From Anthoceros angustus (lineage: Eukaryota > Streptophyta > Anthocerotopsida > Anthocerotales > Anthocerotaceae): a DNA stretch of 64,000 nucleotides. Location of the stretch: positions 868,001 through 932,000 of the forward strand of contig VJWM01000116.1 of NCBI GenBank assembly GCA_010909165.1, written 5' to 3'. Below are positions 12,400 through 23,425 of the stretch, one piece after another. The notes beneath the pieces are model-generated. The model was not told the DNA's origin, made no database searches, and saw nothing but the letters and a program-made list of their open reading frames with translations. The stretch's first letter is position 1; every line of letters begins with the position of its first letter. Position numbers and translations under genes: made by a program.

Positions 12400-12720
12400 T
12401 CCGGTGTCGCTACGTCCTTCCCTCACCTTGGATCCCAGTCCGGCTTGAAGTGTATCTCCTTCCGTCCAAGTGTAGTTTTGTCAGCGAGGCCCGGCCAAGG
12501 CCGCTAGCGGACCTCATAGAGGTCGGGTCGATGCGACAAAATCTAATGTATAGGGGCTCCGCTATGGTGGCTTGGACTCGGACAACTCCCTGCTGGCGCT
12601 CGCGCGACATGTCGCCATCCACGGGGTTTTGGTGGATGGCTCGAAGGTGGTGAACCCGGCCGTCTTGCGGTGGCCTCGGTGATGAGGTTCACTCGACCCG
12701 TGTCTAGAGCACGTTTTAAT
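12400..12720 (-). pseudogene. Gypsy aspartic protease remnant
   Basis: On the - strand, codons for D-T-G lie at 12696-12704, in the context ALDTG followed by RVNLITEATA. This fits a retropepsin-type active site (D-T/S-G with a following hydrophobic NLI). Downstream, VRVQATIAEPLYIRFCRID would be the protease body. The assignment rests on the motif and the position between gag and RT; the frame shifts just after the motif. Confidence 0.6.
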
Positions 12721-13229
12721 TACACACCCGCAATTTCCACCAGCGTCCGTATGAGATCGACCCTTACCTCCACGTTCTTGCCCTTGGGACCAAGGGTTCC
12801 GGCGTGGTTGCGTTTCCACGATGGCCTTAGGACCAAGGAGTTCCGTGGTTGCGTTTCCACGATGGCCTTCGGACTTCACACAGCCGCCGGGTTGTCCTTT
12901 AACAAGCCTAAGGGACACCAAGTGTTGTTGGTCCATCATCAAGTCGGCCACCTTGAAAGGGCGGGTGGTTCTCTGCCCGCGTCCGCCTTGTCTCCTCCGG
13001 TTTGGCTCTTGCTGTGGTGGCGGACTATACAGGTCTGTCGGAGTTCTTCTTGAAGCATCTCGGTCACTTCGAACCACATCCGGTGGAAGCTGCGGTGGGG
13101 TGAGTCGCTTCTCGGAGACTCCGGTGGCTTTTGGGGTTCTTCTCTGGCGGGCTGCCGGTTTAACTCGTCCTCTTTGGCGGGTTCGGCTTCCTTCAGGGTG
13201 TTCCGTCCTCCGTGTCCGTGGGACTATCC

Positions 13230-13854
13230 TCATTTTCTTCCTCTTGTCTCTCCTTCCGCTCCTTTCGGCGACTCGGGTTGACACTTCCGGTACCTCGGTC
13301 CGCCTTCTTCTCCTTGGCGAACTTGCCCGTACCACCTCGTTCGAGCTCCTCGGTGCCTCCTCCTCCGCCCGGTTGTCGTCTTCAATTTGTACAGGCGCCT
13401 TAGGGAGGGCGTCGGTGGTCTTGGCTCCCCGGAGTTGCGTGGCGTACCGTCCTCGGCGAGGATTCGGACCAGTCTTGCAGCATGTGCCCGCACCTTACAA
13501 TCTCCACGGTAGTTCAAAGTCTCCGTTACCTTGCGGTGGGGTATGGGACAGGCGTTGGAGTAGTGTCCGGGTTCCCAGTTCCAGAGACCACGCCGCCGAG
13601 AATTCACGGAGGGGCTCCCATGCGGTCAGATCGGAGGTCGATGCAGACGGACCACTGCCGGGGTACATCGTCACAGGATCTGGTGGTCCCGGTTGTGCTT
13701 CTTGCATATGCATCCTCCTTTGTTCCTCGGACTCTTCCCGTAGTCGTACTCCACAGTTCCACGGGTGGAGGCGTTGGCCATGCCCATGTTGGTGACACAC
13801 CGCACACCAATGAGTCGGACCGTGGTGGCCGCCTTCGCGTTCTTTATCCTTCAC
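13230..13854 (-). pseudogene. Gypsy gag nucleocapsid region with zinc-knuckle remnants
   Basis: Two CCHC-like knuckles can be seen on the - strand. One reads WCAVCHQHGHG and lies at about 13770-13810. The other ends WNWEPGHYSNACP (about 13545-13590), which keeps the G-H-x4-C half while the codons for the first two Cys look frame-shifted. Charged segments follow. Zinc knuckles mark the nucleocapsid part of gag, between capsid and protease. Confidence 0.7.
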
Positions 13855-14046
13855 GGTTGATCGTCAACTCCTCCACCTCTTCATTACCGTTCTAGATCTT
13901 CCCTCGGCCCTACTTCCTTCAAAGGAGTGGTCGAGACCTCTCGTCGTGCGGGCATCATGACCTCCTTCTTTTCCACCCTCCGTCGACTACGGGCTTCTTC
14001 TTCTTTATTTTTTTGAGGTTCTTCTTCTTCCATGGCCTCCTCAGTT

Positions 14047-15513
14047 CTTCGAGTCCTCTTCCTCTTCCTCCGACCTCGGTCTCATCATCCTCCTCGTCAG
14101 GGTTCTTCATCTTGATTCCGTTTCTTTTTTCTTCTTTCCTCCTGGAGAGTCCTCGGCCGTCGTTGGTGCATCGATTCTTCATAGTTCTCCGCCCGGACCG
14201 CCTTGCTCACATCTTTCTGCAAGCGGCCGTGCTTAGCCATTGGCTTGGATAAGCCATTGCGAACCAACGTACTTTGCATGGTAGTGTGGTGGGGTCGGTC
14301 CGCGGAGCGTCGATGTCGATCCCAACTTCTCCGTCTTTCCTCGCTTGTTCTCGAGTTTGGACAAGACATAGCCTTCTTGATCGATTCGAATCTTTCTAAG
14401 AAGGCATCCTTCAATGCTCAAGGTTGCGGTGCGTTACGGGCGGTCGGTATTTCCTCGGTACCCTTTGGCAGACCCGGGACCCTTGGAGCAATTTGAATGA
14501 GCATCCGAACCTTCTCGTTGAAGTTTGCGGACACAAAATCCTCCACGAAGGTTTCGTCTCTCTTCTTCCTCCAAAGAGAATCGCTTGCTTGGTCGGCGTT
14601 GTTGCCATCGCGCGCGTGTAAGGGATGAGGAACCGCCCCCACCGCGCGACTTGTCTGCGTCCTCCTCTCGATCCGACAACTCCACCACACCTGTTGGTGG
14701 TGTCCTCGCCTCGAGCTCGTCGTCTCTCACGTGCTGCGCTCGGGCGCTCGGGCGATCTGGCGTCCGACTCTCTCGATTCTTCCTCGAGTCCTCTTCCTCT
14801 TCCTCCGACGTGCCTCGGTCTCATCCTCCTCGTCCGAGGGTTCTTCATCTTCGAGTCCGACGCTTCTTTTTTCTTCTTTCCTCCTGGAGGAGTCCTCGGC
14901 CGTCGTTGGTGCATCGATTCTTCATAGTTCTCCGCCCGACCGCCTTGCTCACATCTTTCGCCAACAAGAAGACGTGCTTAGCCATGGCTTGGATAAGCCA
15001 CCGCGAACCAACGCATCACCGCATGGTAGTGTGAGTGGGGTGCCGCCCCCACAGTAGAACCGCTCGATGTACGATCCCAACTTCTCCGTCTTTCCTCGCT
15101 TGATTCTCGAGTTTGGACAAGACATAGCCTTCTTGATCGATTCCATGAATCTTTCTAAGAAGGCATCCTTCAATGCTCAAGGTTGCGGTGCGTTACGGGC
15201 GGTCGGTATTTCCTCCGATACCACCGAGCAGGCCGTAGACCCTTGGAGCAATTTGAATGAGCATCCGAACCTTCTCCGTTGAAGTTTGCCCGAGACACAA
15301 AATCCTCCACGAAGGTTTCGCTCTCCTTCTTACCTCCAAAGAGAGAATACGCTTGCTTGGTCGACGTTGTCGCCATGGCGGGATGAGGAACCGCCTTACC
15401 ACCGCCCGACGGTGCCTCCTCCTCTCGATCCGACAACCCACCACACTTACTGGTGTCCCTCGAGCTCGTCGTCTCTCACGTGCCCGCCGAGCGCCGCGAC
15501 AACGTCCGACTCT
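14047..15513 (-). pseudogene. Gypsy gag capsid region, duplicated in tandem
   Basis: Two copies of a 0.73-kb gag segment (14047-14773 and 14784-15513) share the - strand peptides KDAFLERF.ESIKKAMSCPN, AKHGRLQKDV or its shifted form, and SNCSKGP. Position just after the primer site and before the zinc knuckles makes this the gag start and capsid. A run of acidic and Lys residues (KKKNLKKIKKKKP) follows at about 13955-14060. Neither copy is open. Confidence 0.7.
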
Positions 15514-15570
15514 CAAGAACTCTTCCTTAACTACCTCCGTCCTCACGCATCCGCGGCTCGGGCGATTTCA

Positions 15571-15588
15571 TTCCCGGCAGCGCCAAAA
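15571..15588 (-). other. Primer-binding site, tRNA-Asp type, degraded
   Basis: Directly after the 5' LTR the - strand reads TTTTGGCGCTGCCGGGAA. Plant tRNA-Asp would pair with TGGCGCCGTTGCCGGGGA, a primer site found in many gypsy elements. The copy here fits if three bases are missing and one or two changed. The site is in the right place, so the LTR boundary is well supported even though the pairing is imperfect. Confidence 0.65.
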
Positions 15589-18500
15589 TGTGGCGCGACT
15601 TTCTTTTGATGGTAGCGCGCAATCCGTGTCGTTGTAGGAAGAAGTCCGTTCCCAAAGGAATGATAGGCTCCGTTCGCGTTTGGTGATTCCTACCGCCTTG
15701 CGCTCGTTCGGCCTCACACACATACTCTAACTACTCTGCGTTCACCGTCGGGCCGGTATGGCCAAGCGTTTGAGACCGTTCGCGTCCGTATCGTTCACAT
15801 CGTCCTCACACATCGGTCCTTTCCTCTCTCCCTCACGCTACACTCCTCGGTCTTAGAAAAGGCCAGCGGGTTACGTCGGACCTCCTCCGTCGTTCGCGGG
15901 CCTCTCCGTCCGGGCTCTGCCGCCCTCCGGAGTTCCTCCGGCTCACCGCGTTCCGGTCCGTTCGGTCTTTGGGCGCGGCTCGGGGCGAGCACGGGTCACC
16001 AGTCACCCTTCCACACACCACACACGTTAGGTCGTCACGGGACCAGATCAATCTCCCGGGTATGACCGCTCGGTGACTCGGGACTCACGTTAGCAGAAGA
16101 CACACAAAGGTGCAGAGCGGCATCAACACCAAGAAAGATGATTTATTGGGCCTTAGCCCTCTTATACTCGCCGAAGGTCGGCGCCTTTATTACACCTCTA
16201 TTACGGTGAGGCCATTTCGGTACTAACCGCCTACTACCACCTATTCACCTATCGCCGTCGGTGGTGGGATAGCCTCATTCCTTCTTGGCACGGTGGCCGG
16301 CCACAGCCATTGCGGGCGCAATCGGATGATCGCGGTAGGACCCCTTCCTCTTCAGTCAGTTGCGCCACCGTGGCGGCGGCGGCGATCACCACCAAGTCTT
16401 CCTCGTCCTCCCTCTTCTCTCGGCGGGCCCTGCGATGGGCCCTCAAGGTTGGATCTGCTGGGGTTGGTGGTGGTGGCTCTCCCCACTCCCGAGTTTGGAC
16501 CTCGGGACCTGTCCTCAGGACCTCTAGGTCCGGTCTTCCCTCAGTCCGGTCTCAGCCCGGCCTTCTTTCGAGTCAGGTCCTCGGGGCCGGACCTCTGGTC
16601 GGTCTTGGACCCAACCCTTCCCAGGGTCGGACCTCGGGGCCGGACTCGTCACTGAGTCTGGATCCCTAAGTCGGACTTCCTTGAGGCGGACCTCGGGGTC
16701 GGCCTTCCTCAGTCGGGACAAAGTCAGGACCTCAGTCTGGGCATGCCTCCTCGCCGGGCTAGCCAGGTTCATCCATGAGCCCTCCCTTGGTTCCCGAATG
16801 CCGGTTGCCCCTTTCCCCTTCAAGATCCTCCCTCGTCCTTCCATGCGGTCTTGGGGCTTACCTCGGTGTGGCGCCCCTTCCTCCTCCGGTTCCTCCTGCT
16901 CTCCCGCCGCTGCTGCTGCCGTCGTCAAGCAGGCGCTCCTAGGACTCCAGCGGTTGTCCGTCCGGGTCCGTCCTCCTCGCTCCTCCTTCCATCCCTTGAG
17001 TCCACCCACTGCCTGGGGTGGCGCGGGACCTCGAGCCTTGAGGGCTCTGCGTGGTAGTAGGCGGTCGGAATCGACTTGAATCGCCTCCTCCACATGAGCC
17101 GGGCACCCGTACTCCCTCCTCCAGGTGCTCGTGGCCAGGCGGATCGCCCCCTTTCTTGGCGTCTCCGTGGCCAAGCTTACGGTATGGGGCGGCGGACTCC
17201 CTTGAGGCCGTCAAGCTGCCTCAGTTACCTCTTGCAACCTTGGCTGCTCGGCGTTCTCCTCCTCCCGTTGTTGCTTGACTCACCTGCGGGCCATGGGAGC
17301 TCTACACTTCCTGGCCGGACGAGCTGTACCTTTTCCTCCGTGCCTTCCTCCCTTCTTCTATTCTTTCCGGAGGTCCTCCACTTCCTTCTCCAGGCGGGCG
17401 GTATCCCGTCAGGCTCACGGCTTCACGTCTGCTGCGCAACGGCGTCGAACTCCTTGCGCCTTTGTTCTCCTCCGTCTTCAAGCGGGCTGGGCGTTCACCT
17501 CGCTCGAAGTCTTGGATTCTCGTTGAGAACCCCTGCTCCGTCGTCTTGGGTTGCAACTCCAAGGTGTCCTTGTTGTCCTCCGGCTCCTCGCCCTTCTACC
17601 TCCTGCAGTGCACCACAGGGTCCCCAATCTCCCGGGTCTTGGCCTCAGCCTCCTCACGGCTCGGCCGTGCTTGCTCCCTTGACCACTTGCTCGGCCTTGA
17701 TTGGCGCGGCTCTCTCGGCCGCCTCCCCTCCGGTTCGATCACGCGATAGTGATCGCGATCGGCCGTGGCCTCCGCCTCCTTGGCCACCTTCACAGCCTCT
17801 CGGCTTGGCTCGGTCAGCTGCCTCCGCGAGATCCGCGCCCGTTCCTTGCGCCCGGGCGTCCTCGCTTCTGCTGCGCTCGCCTCTGCTGCGGAGGTCCTCC
17901 CCGCGCTTGGGCCTCCTTGCTGCTTGTCCTCCTGAAGGAATTTAGTCCGGTCCTTGCGGATGGACCAAACCTCCCTCTCCGCCTCCGGCGTTTTCCTTCC
18001 TCAATCCGCCGAGAGCTTGGCCTTCCTTCGCCTCACAGGCTCCCTCAGCTGCTCTGGAGGCACCATGCGCCTCGGGTGGCTTCCACCTCACAGGCCTTCT
18101 CGGCCATCCCATAGACCCAGGCATACCGTCCATGGCGGTAGCAGGACCCGCCGTGTTTCCTCCACGGCTGAGTGAGGCTCCCACAAAGTCCGTGGCGGGG
18201 CGGCATCTCCGTCGTCAAGGACCTCCATACCGGTCGGAGCAAGTCGGGGGGTTCTCGGACAATCGGGACCCTTAGGTCACGAGTCTTTCGACTTCCCCTC
18301 CTTGGCCCTTTTGGCGAGCTCCTTCTCGCCCTTTTCCTCCACGGGGCTCGGCGGAGGTGATGGAGTCAGGAGCCGCCCTTTGCCCCTTCACAGCCGGCAG
18401 GACCCGGCTCGGATCGGTGCGCAGTGTCCTCCAGCTGCTCTGGAGGCACCATGCCTCGGGTGGCTTCCACCTCACAGGCCTTCTCGGCCATCCCTTGAGA

Positions 18501-21500
18501 CCCAGGCATACCGTCCATGGCGGTAGCAGGACCCGCCGTGTTTCCTCCGGCGCTGAGTGAGGCTCCCACAAAGTCCGTGCGGGGCGGCATCTCCAGTCCG
18601 TCAAGGACCTCCATACCTGATCGGAGCAAGTCGGGGGTTCTCGGACAATCGGGACCCTTAGGTCACGAGTCTGGCTCGGCTTCCCCTCCTTGGCCCTTTT
18701 GGCGAGCTCCTTCTCGCCCTTTTCTCCACAGGGCTCGGCGGAGGTGATGGAGTCAGGGAGCACGCCCTTTTGCCCCTTCACATCGGCGGCAGGACCCGGC
18801 TCGGATCTGTGCCGCGGTGTCCTCCGCTCCACAGGCGTCCTTTACGCCCTCCTTGCTTCCTCACTTCTTGCCACTCGTCGGCGGGGAAGAATCTTGGCAC
18901 CGGCCCAGGGTCAGCGTTGGTAGCCGTGGTCTTCTTCTTGGCTCTCTCACAGTCGGGGCTCCTCGGTAGGAGTGGGTGGCGGCTGGGGCAGGCTTCTGTG
19001 GTGGGCTGGTTGGGGCACGGAAGGAGGCGGGTGCTTCCCATACTTCCACAGGTGGTGAGGGGTCCGTTCAGGCGTATGGAGTCAGGAATCCTCAGTCGTC
19101 CTCCTCCGTCCGTTTGGTTTTGTCGAGCCTCCTCCTCCGGCGCCCTTGCCGCTCCACTTGGAGGCCTCGGTCCTTTCGGGCGCTCGCTCAAGCTCTCCTT
19201 CCACGGGAGTTGAAATGCCCCATACATGGATCGGGTATGGGGCGGCCCAGATGGCGAGGCTTCGCTCCCAGGCTTGCGAGCTTCACAGCTAAGCCGGGCG
19301 AAGATAATCCTTCCCGGTCGCCCCTCTTCCCCCAGCAGCGTGCGGGAACACTAATAGATTATCACCAAGGTGATCCACCTTGGTGAGTAGGTTCGATGGG
19401 CGATGATCGGCCCGCCACGGCTCAGCAGGTCGGATATCGACCAGCGTTGGTAGCCGTGGTCTTGCGTCTCTTGGCTCTCTCACAGTCGGCGGGGCTCCTC
19501 GGTAGGAGTGATGGCCGTGGCGGGGCTGTTCTCTTGGTGGTGATGGTTGGGGCACGGAAGGAGGAGGTGCTTCCCATACTTCCACAGGTGGTGAGGGGTC
19601 CGTTCAGGCGTATGGAGTCAGGAATCCTCGGTCATCCTCCTCCAGTCCGTTTGGTTTTGTCGGCCTCCTCCCTCCGGCGCCCTTGCCGCTCCACTTCGGG
19701 AGGCCTCGGTCCTTTCGGGCGCTCGCTCAAGCTCTCCTTCCTTGAGGAGTTGAAATGCCCCCATGGATCGGTATGGGGCGGCCCAGATGGCGAGGCTTCT
19801 CGGCTCACGAGCTTGCGAGCTGGCTAAAGGGAAGATAATCCTTCCCGTCGCCCCTCTTCCCCTTGCAGCGTGCGGGAACACTAATAGATTATCACCAAGG
19901 TGATCCACCTTGGTGAGTAGGTTCGATGGGCGATGATCGGGCCCGCCACGGCTCAGCAGGTCGGATATCGACCAGCGTTGGTAGCCGTGGTCTTGCGTCT
20001 CTTGGCTCTCTCACAGTCGGCGGGGCTCCTCGGTAGGAGTGATGGCCGTGGCGGGGCTGTTCTCTTGGTGGTGATGGTTGGGGCACGGAAGGAGGAGGTG
20101 CTTCCCATACTTCCACAGGTGGTGAGGGGTCCGTTCAGGCGTATGGAGTCAGGAATCCTCGGTCATCCTCCTCCAGTCCGTTTGGTTTTGTCGGCCTCCT
20201 CCCTCCGGCGCCCTTGCCGCTCCACTTCGGGAGGCCTCGGTCCTTTTCGGGCGCTCGCTCAAGCTCTCCTTCCTTGAGGAGTTGAAATGCCCCCACATGG
20301 ATCGGTATGGGGCGGCCCAGATGGCGAGGCTTCTCGGCTCACGAGCTTGCGAGCTGGCTAAAGGGAAGATAATCCTTCCCCGTCGCCCTCTTCCCCTTGC
20401 AGCGTGCGGGAACACTAATAGATTATCACCAAGGTGATCCACCTTGGTGAGTAGGTTCGATGGGCGATGATCGGGCCACCGCCGACTCATCCAGCGGTCG
20501 GATATCGACCAACCGTTGGTGGTCGTTGCGTCGAGCCTTAGCATCGGCTGGCATGTGGACCTATCTTCCCTTCGCCTTGAGGGGCTCGGCACCACTCCCC
20601 TCTTCCTCCTTGGGCGGTTGTAGGCCGCCGGGACCTCAAGGTCCATCGCCTTGGGTCCTCTCGGAGGTTCTTGGACCGCACCTCCTTGTTGACCGCCTTG
20701 AGGGGCTCGGCACCCTCCCCTCTTCCTCCTTGGGCGGTTGTAGGCCGCCGGGACCTCAAGGTCCATCGCCTTGGTCCTCGGAGGTTCTTGGACCGCACCT
20801 CCTTGTTGACCGCCCGGCATCTTGGGCAAACTCCGGACGGTGTTGTCAAAGGTCAGACCATTTGGAACACATCCAAATGCCACTCCTGCACCAATTCTCC
20901 TTCCACGGGCGAGCCCAAAGTCCGGATAGCGCGGGTCACAATGTTGCGCTCCACAAGGTTCCATGGCTCCCAAACTTCGCGGGCTTTTGGGTGCCATCGC
21001 CTTCTTCTCCCTTGGTTCTTTGCGCTTGCTGGCAGCGCGTTGAGCCTCTTCGCGCGTTCGCTTCCGACCTCAGCGGTGAGCGCGCGAGCGTCAGTGTCCA
21101 CGAGATACCGCGAGCGGTTGCGGGCGCGAGATCGCGAATTGTCTCGAGGCGGCGCGGTGACCTTCTTCGCGACCACGCCGGAGTAACGGCGGGCGGGCGC
21201 CTCTTCCCCGTGGCCGAAGTGCATGGCCTGCGCTTCTGCTGCCAGCGTACTCGGCCCACTTGCGCGCCGCGGCGTGAATACTGCTATAACGGCCTCAGCA
21301 GGTTACGGTCACGACCCTGCATGCCGTCCTCCACTCGATTAGTCACGTGGCGTCGCCCGTCCGTCTCCAACTTCTAAGTTACCTTCCGTGCTTATCACCT
21401 GGTCACAGGTGGGTCGGTCTTACCCCGCGCCATCGTAGGTCTAATCGTTCCTCACTCGGTCGGGGGTATACTCGGTCGTCCGAGTGCTAAGGGCTTATTT

Positions 21501-21586
21501 CCTCCTTTTCGCCTCATTTATCCTTCGCTCCACAAAAACAAAATCCTACCTAATTTCTAACCCCCCAGGGAAGTCCGTAGTCCACA
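15589..21586 (-). repeat. Gypsy 5' LTR (LTR B, 6.0 kb)
   Basis: This is the upstream LTR on the - strand, from TGTGG to CCACA, matching 2631-8285. It is about 340 bp longer because it has its own tandem duplications: 386 bp at 18047-18820, 530 bp starting at 19391, 19921 and 20455, and 121 bp at 20572-20815. Like LTR A it holds - strand coding-like fragments, for example LVQEWHLDVFQMV and KEAEAT-rich coiled-coil segments. Substitutions between the two LTRs look sparse by eye; gaps of 1-8 bases are frequent. Confidence 0.85.
18047..20815. repeat. Tandem duplications inside LTR B
   Basis: Three sets are visible. The block CAGCTGCTCTGGAGGCACCA at 18047 recurs at 18433. The block GTTCGATGGGCGATGATC recurs at 19391, 19921 and 20455, and the first two units are nearly identical. 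A 121-bp block starting CGCCTTGAGGGGCTCGGCA is doubled at 20572 and 20693. None of these doublings is matched at the same place in LTR A. Confidence 0.85.
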
Positions 21587-21783
21587 GCCACCTAGGTGGC
21601 ACTAGTTAAGCCACCTAGGTGGCACTAGTTAAGCCACCTAGGTGGCACTAGTTAAGCCACCTAGGTGGCACTAGTTAAGCCACCTAGGTGGCACTAGTTA
21701 AGCCACCTAGGTGGCACTAGTTAAGCCACCTAGGTGGCACTAGTTAAGCCACCTAGGTGGCATTAGTTAAGCCCCCTAGGTGG
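21587..21783. repeat. 23-bp minisatellite, array 3
   Basis: Eight nearly perfect 23-bp units plus a last partial unit, GCCCCCTAGGTGG, which joins the copia coding sequence. Its first five bases, GCCAC, are the right-hand target-site duplication of the gypsy element. The units here are far more uniform than those in arrays 1 and 2. Confidence 0.95.
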
Positions 21784-22386
21784 TTTCTATTTTAATGCAA
21801 GTGGCTTACTATTTTTCTCCCCTTAGGTAAGGGAAGGAAAATAGTAACCAGCAAGTGGGTATTTAAAATTAAGAGAAAGAGAGATGGCTTTATTGAGCGA
21901 TATAAGGCATGTCTAGTGGTAAGAGGGTTTACCCAAATTTCGGGTTTAGATTATTTACCTTATGCCACATATGCACCTGTAGCCAAGTTTGCTTCTCTTA
22001 ATATGATCTTTGCCCTCACCACACAACATGATCTTGAACTCCATATGATGGATGTTAAGTGAGCTTACTTATATGGCCGTCTTGAAGAAGAAATCTACAT
22101 GAGACAACCAGAGGGATATGAGGTAAAGGGCAAGGAGGACTGGGTATGCAAACTCATCAAATGGATTTATGGCCTGAAACAGTTAGGCAAACGATGGAAT
22201 GTCACAGTACATGTCAAGCTAGTTAAGCGAGGCTTTAGGCAAAGCAAGGCTGATGCTAGCATGTTCATATTATTATCAGGGAATGATATTCTCTACCTGT
22301 TACTTTATGTTGATGATGTATTCATGGCTTCATCCTCATCTTCTCTCCTCGCCGAAATTAAGGTTGATACAATTGGTATCTAGATA
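21784..22386 (+). pseudogene. Ty1/copia pol fragment, reverse transcriptase part
   Basis: This continues the copia element broken at 1223. Motifs in order are TSKWVFKIKRKRDG, ERYKA (usual R-Y-K-A-R-L-V-A-R-G), DYLPYATYAPVAKF, LHMMDVK then a TGA, LYGRLEEEIYMRQPEGY, WIYGLKQ and LLLYVDDVFMA, which holds the YVDD catalytic site. At least one stop (22062) interrupts it. It ends at the CACTA-like element at 22387-22390 with no RNase H or 3' LTR visible. Confidence 0.9.
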
Positions 22387-22796
22387 GTGCACTACAAGAA
22401 AATGAGGGTTTTTACAACGGGTATTACAATGCGGCGGCGTAAAACTGCGCAACAATGCCGTTGTAAATCGAGAGCTTCATGACGTTGTAAAATTGCTGAC
22501 ATAGCTAGTTTCAGTGCCATATCATTAAAGTGGTGATGTGGTGCCACATCACTGCCACGTCACCAAGTGATGACATGGCACGTGGAGCAACCTCACACAT
22601 ATGTTATCACCAGGACTCTTTTGAGTTATATTCCCCAACAATACAGGTCAGACTCTTTACCTCCACCAAGTCCTTCATGTTCTTGCAATGTGCAAAAATT
22701 TAGTATTAGGTGCAAGTCTCTGTAGAGAACACACTATGCAGGTGATCCTAAATGCAGATAGCTATCTCATTTCTTACACAAGTAATAAAAAATTAG

Positions 22797-23258
22797 TCAT
22801 TTGCACATGCATTTTAGATTGGAAGGCTGTGCTGAAGCCAAACGAACAGTGAGAGTTGAGGGGGTTGCCGAAGATTGTTTCTTAGCAACGTATGCTCCAG
22901 ATGGGGCCTCTTTCCTAGGCTCGCCATTCTTCTTTTTTCTGCAATCCTTCTCCATATGATTTGGTATCCTGCACCTATTGCAAATAATTCCACTCTTCTT
23001 GTTACCTCTTCCAGATGTATAAGAAGATAAAGTTTCTCCAATGAGAGTAGGATCAGTAGGATTGGCGAAATGTGTGGGAACTGGTCCTTTGCCACGACCT
23101 CGGCCTCGCCCTCTGGCGTCTCTGCCTCGTCTTGTATACATCACCTGCTGTCCACTTGATTGGGAATCTTGCTGTCTGCTTGACTCCTCTTGAAGGAGTG
23201 CTCCTATCAACTTGGTTAGATTGATGTCCAAATCTAATTGGTCGTCGTCTTCGCTCAT
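22797..23258 (-). pseudogene. Copia gag fragment with zinc knuckle
   Basis: An open frame of 153 residues begins MSEDDDQLDLDINL, then has an Arg/Gly-rich stretch (RRGRDARGRGRGRGKG) and the zinc knuckle CNRCRIPNHMEKDC, which fits C-x2-C-x4-H-x4-C. This is the C-terminal half of a copia gag. The N-terminal half is largely missing between here and the primer site at 23409, and pol is absent after 22797. It is a fragment captured inside the CACTA-like element. Confidence 0.8.
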
Positions 23259-23408
23259 TTTCTTTTGAGTACTTGAAGCATAATAAAGTTGCTGCCAAAT
23301 GCAAGGCCTCCTTGGAGCAAATGCTCCATATAAGTGATCTAGAATAGAAAATGCATAGTATGAATGATGCTTTAGAAGGTGGCAAGAAATATGCTTGAGA
23401 ATCTAAAA

Positions 23409-23425
23409 CCAAAGCTCTGATACCA
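23409..23425 (-). other. Copia primer-binding site (initiator tRNA-Met)
   Basis: The - strand reads TGGTATCAGAGCTTTGG. TGGTATCAGAGC is the standard complement of the 3' end of plant initiator tRNA-Met, used as a primer by most copia elements. It abuts the LTR end at 23426. Confidence 0.9.

Larger units (their letters stand above)
2631..21586 (-). mobile_element. Ty3/gypsy LTR retrotransposon with giant LTRs (19 kb)
   Basis: A complete but eroded gypsy element lies on the - strand. Two long direct repeats (2631-8285 and 15589-21586) begin and end with the short inverted ends TGTGG/CCACA, though the outer TG at 2631 has become CG. A primer-binding site follows the 5' LTR (15571-15588) and a purine tract precedes the 3' LTR (8286-8300). 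The internal 7.3 kb keeps the order gag, protease, RT, RNase H, integrase, as expected for Ty3/gypsy. The target duplication is GCCAC (21587-21591, and 1382-1386 in the duplicated junction). No open reading frame survives in gag or pol. LTRs of this size are known in a few plant lineages such as Ogre but are uncommon. Confidence 0.88.

Noticed and set aside
17076-17945. 289-residue + strand open frame in LTR B, and similar long frames at 3416-4105 and 20460-21377
   Set aside because: They are Ser/Pro/Arg/Leu-rich mirror frames of GC-rich DNA; the same frames are not kept in the other LTR, and the protein-like signal is on the other strand.
2631-21586. The 6-kb repeats as a plain segmental duplication
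   Set aside because: TG/CA ends, primer site, purine tract and target-site duplication fit LTRs at both ends.
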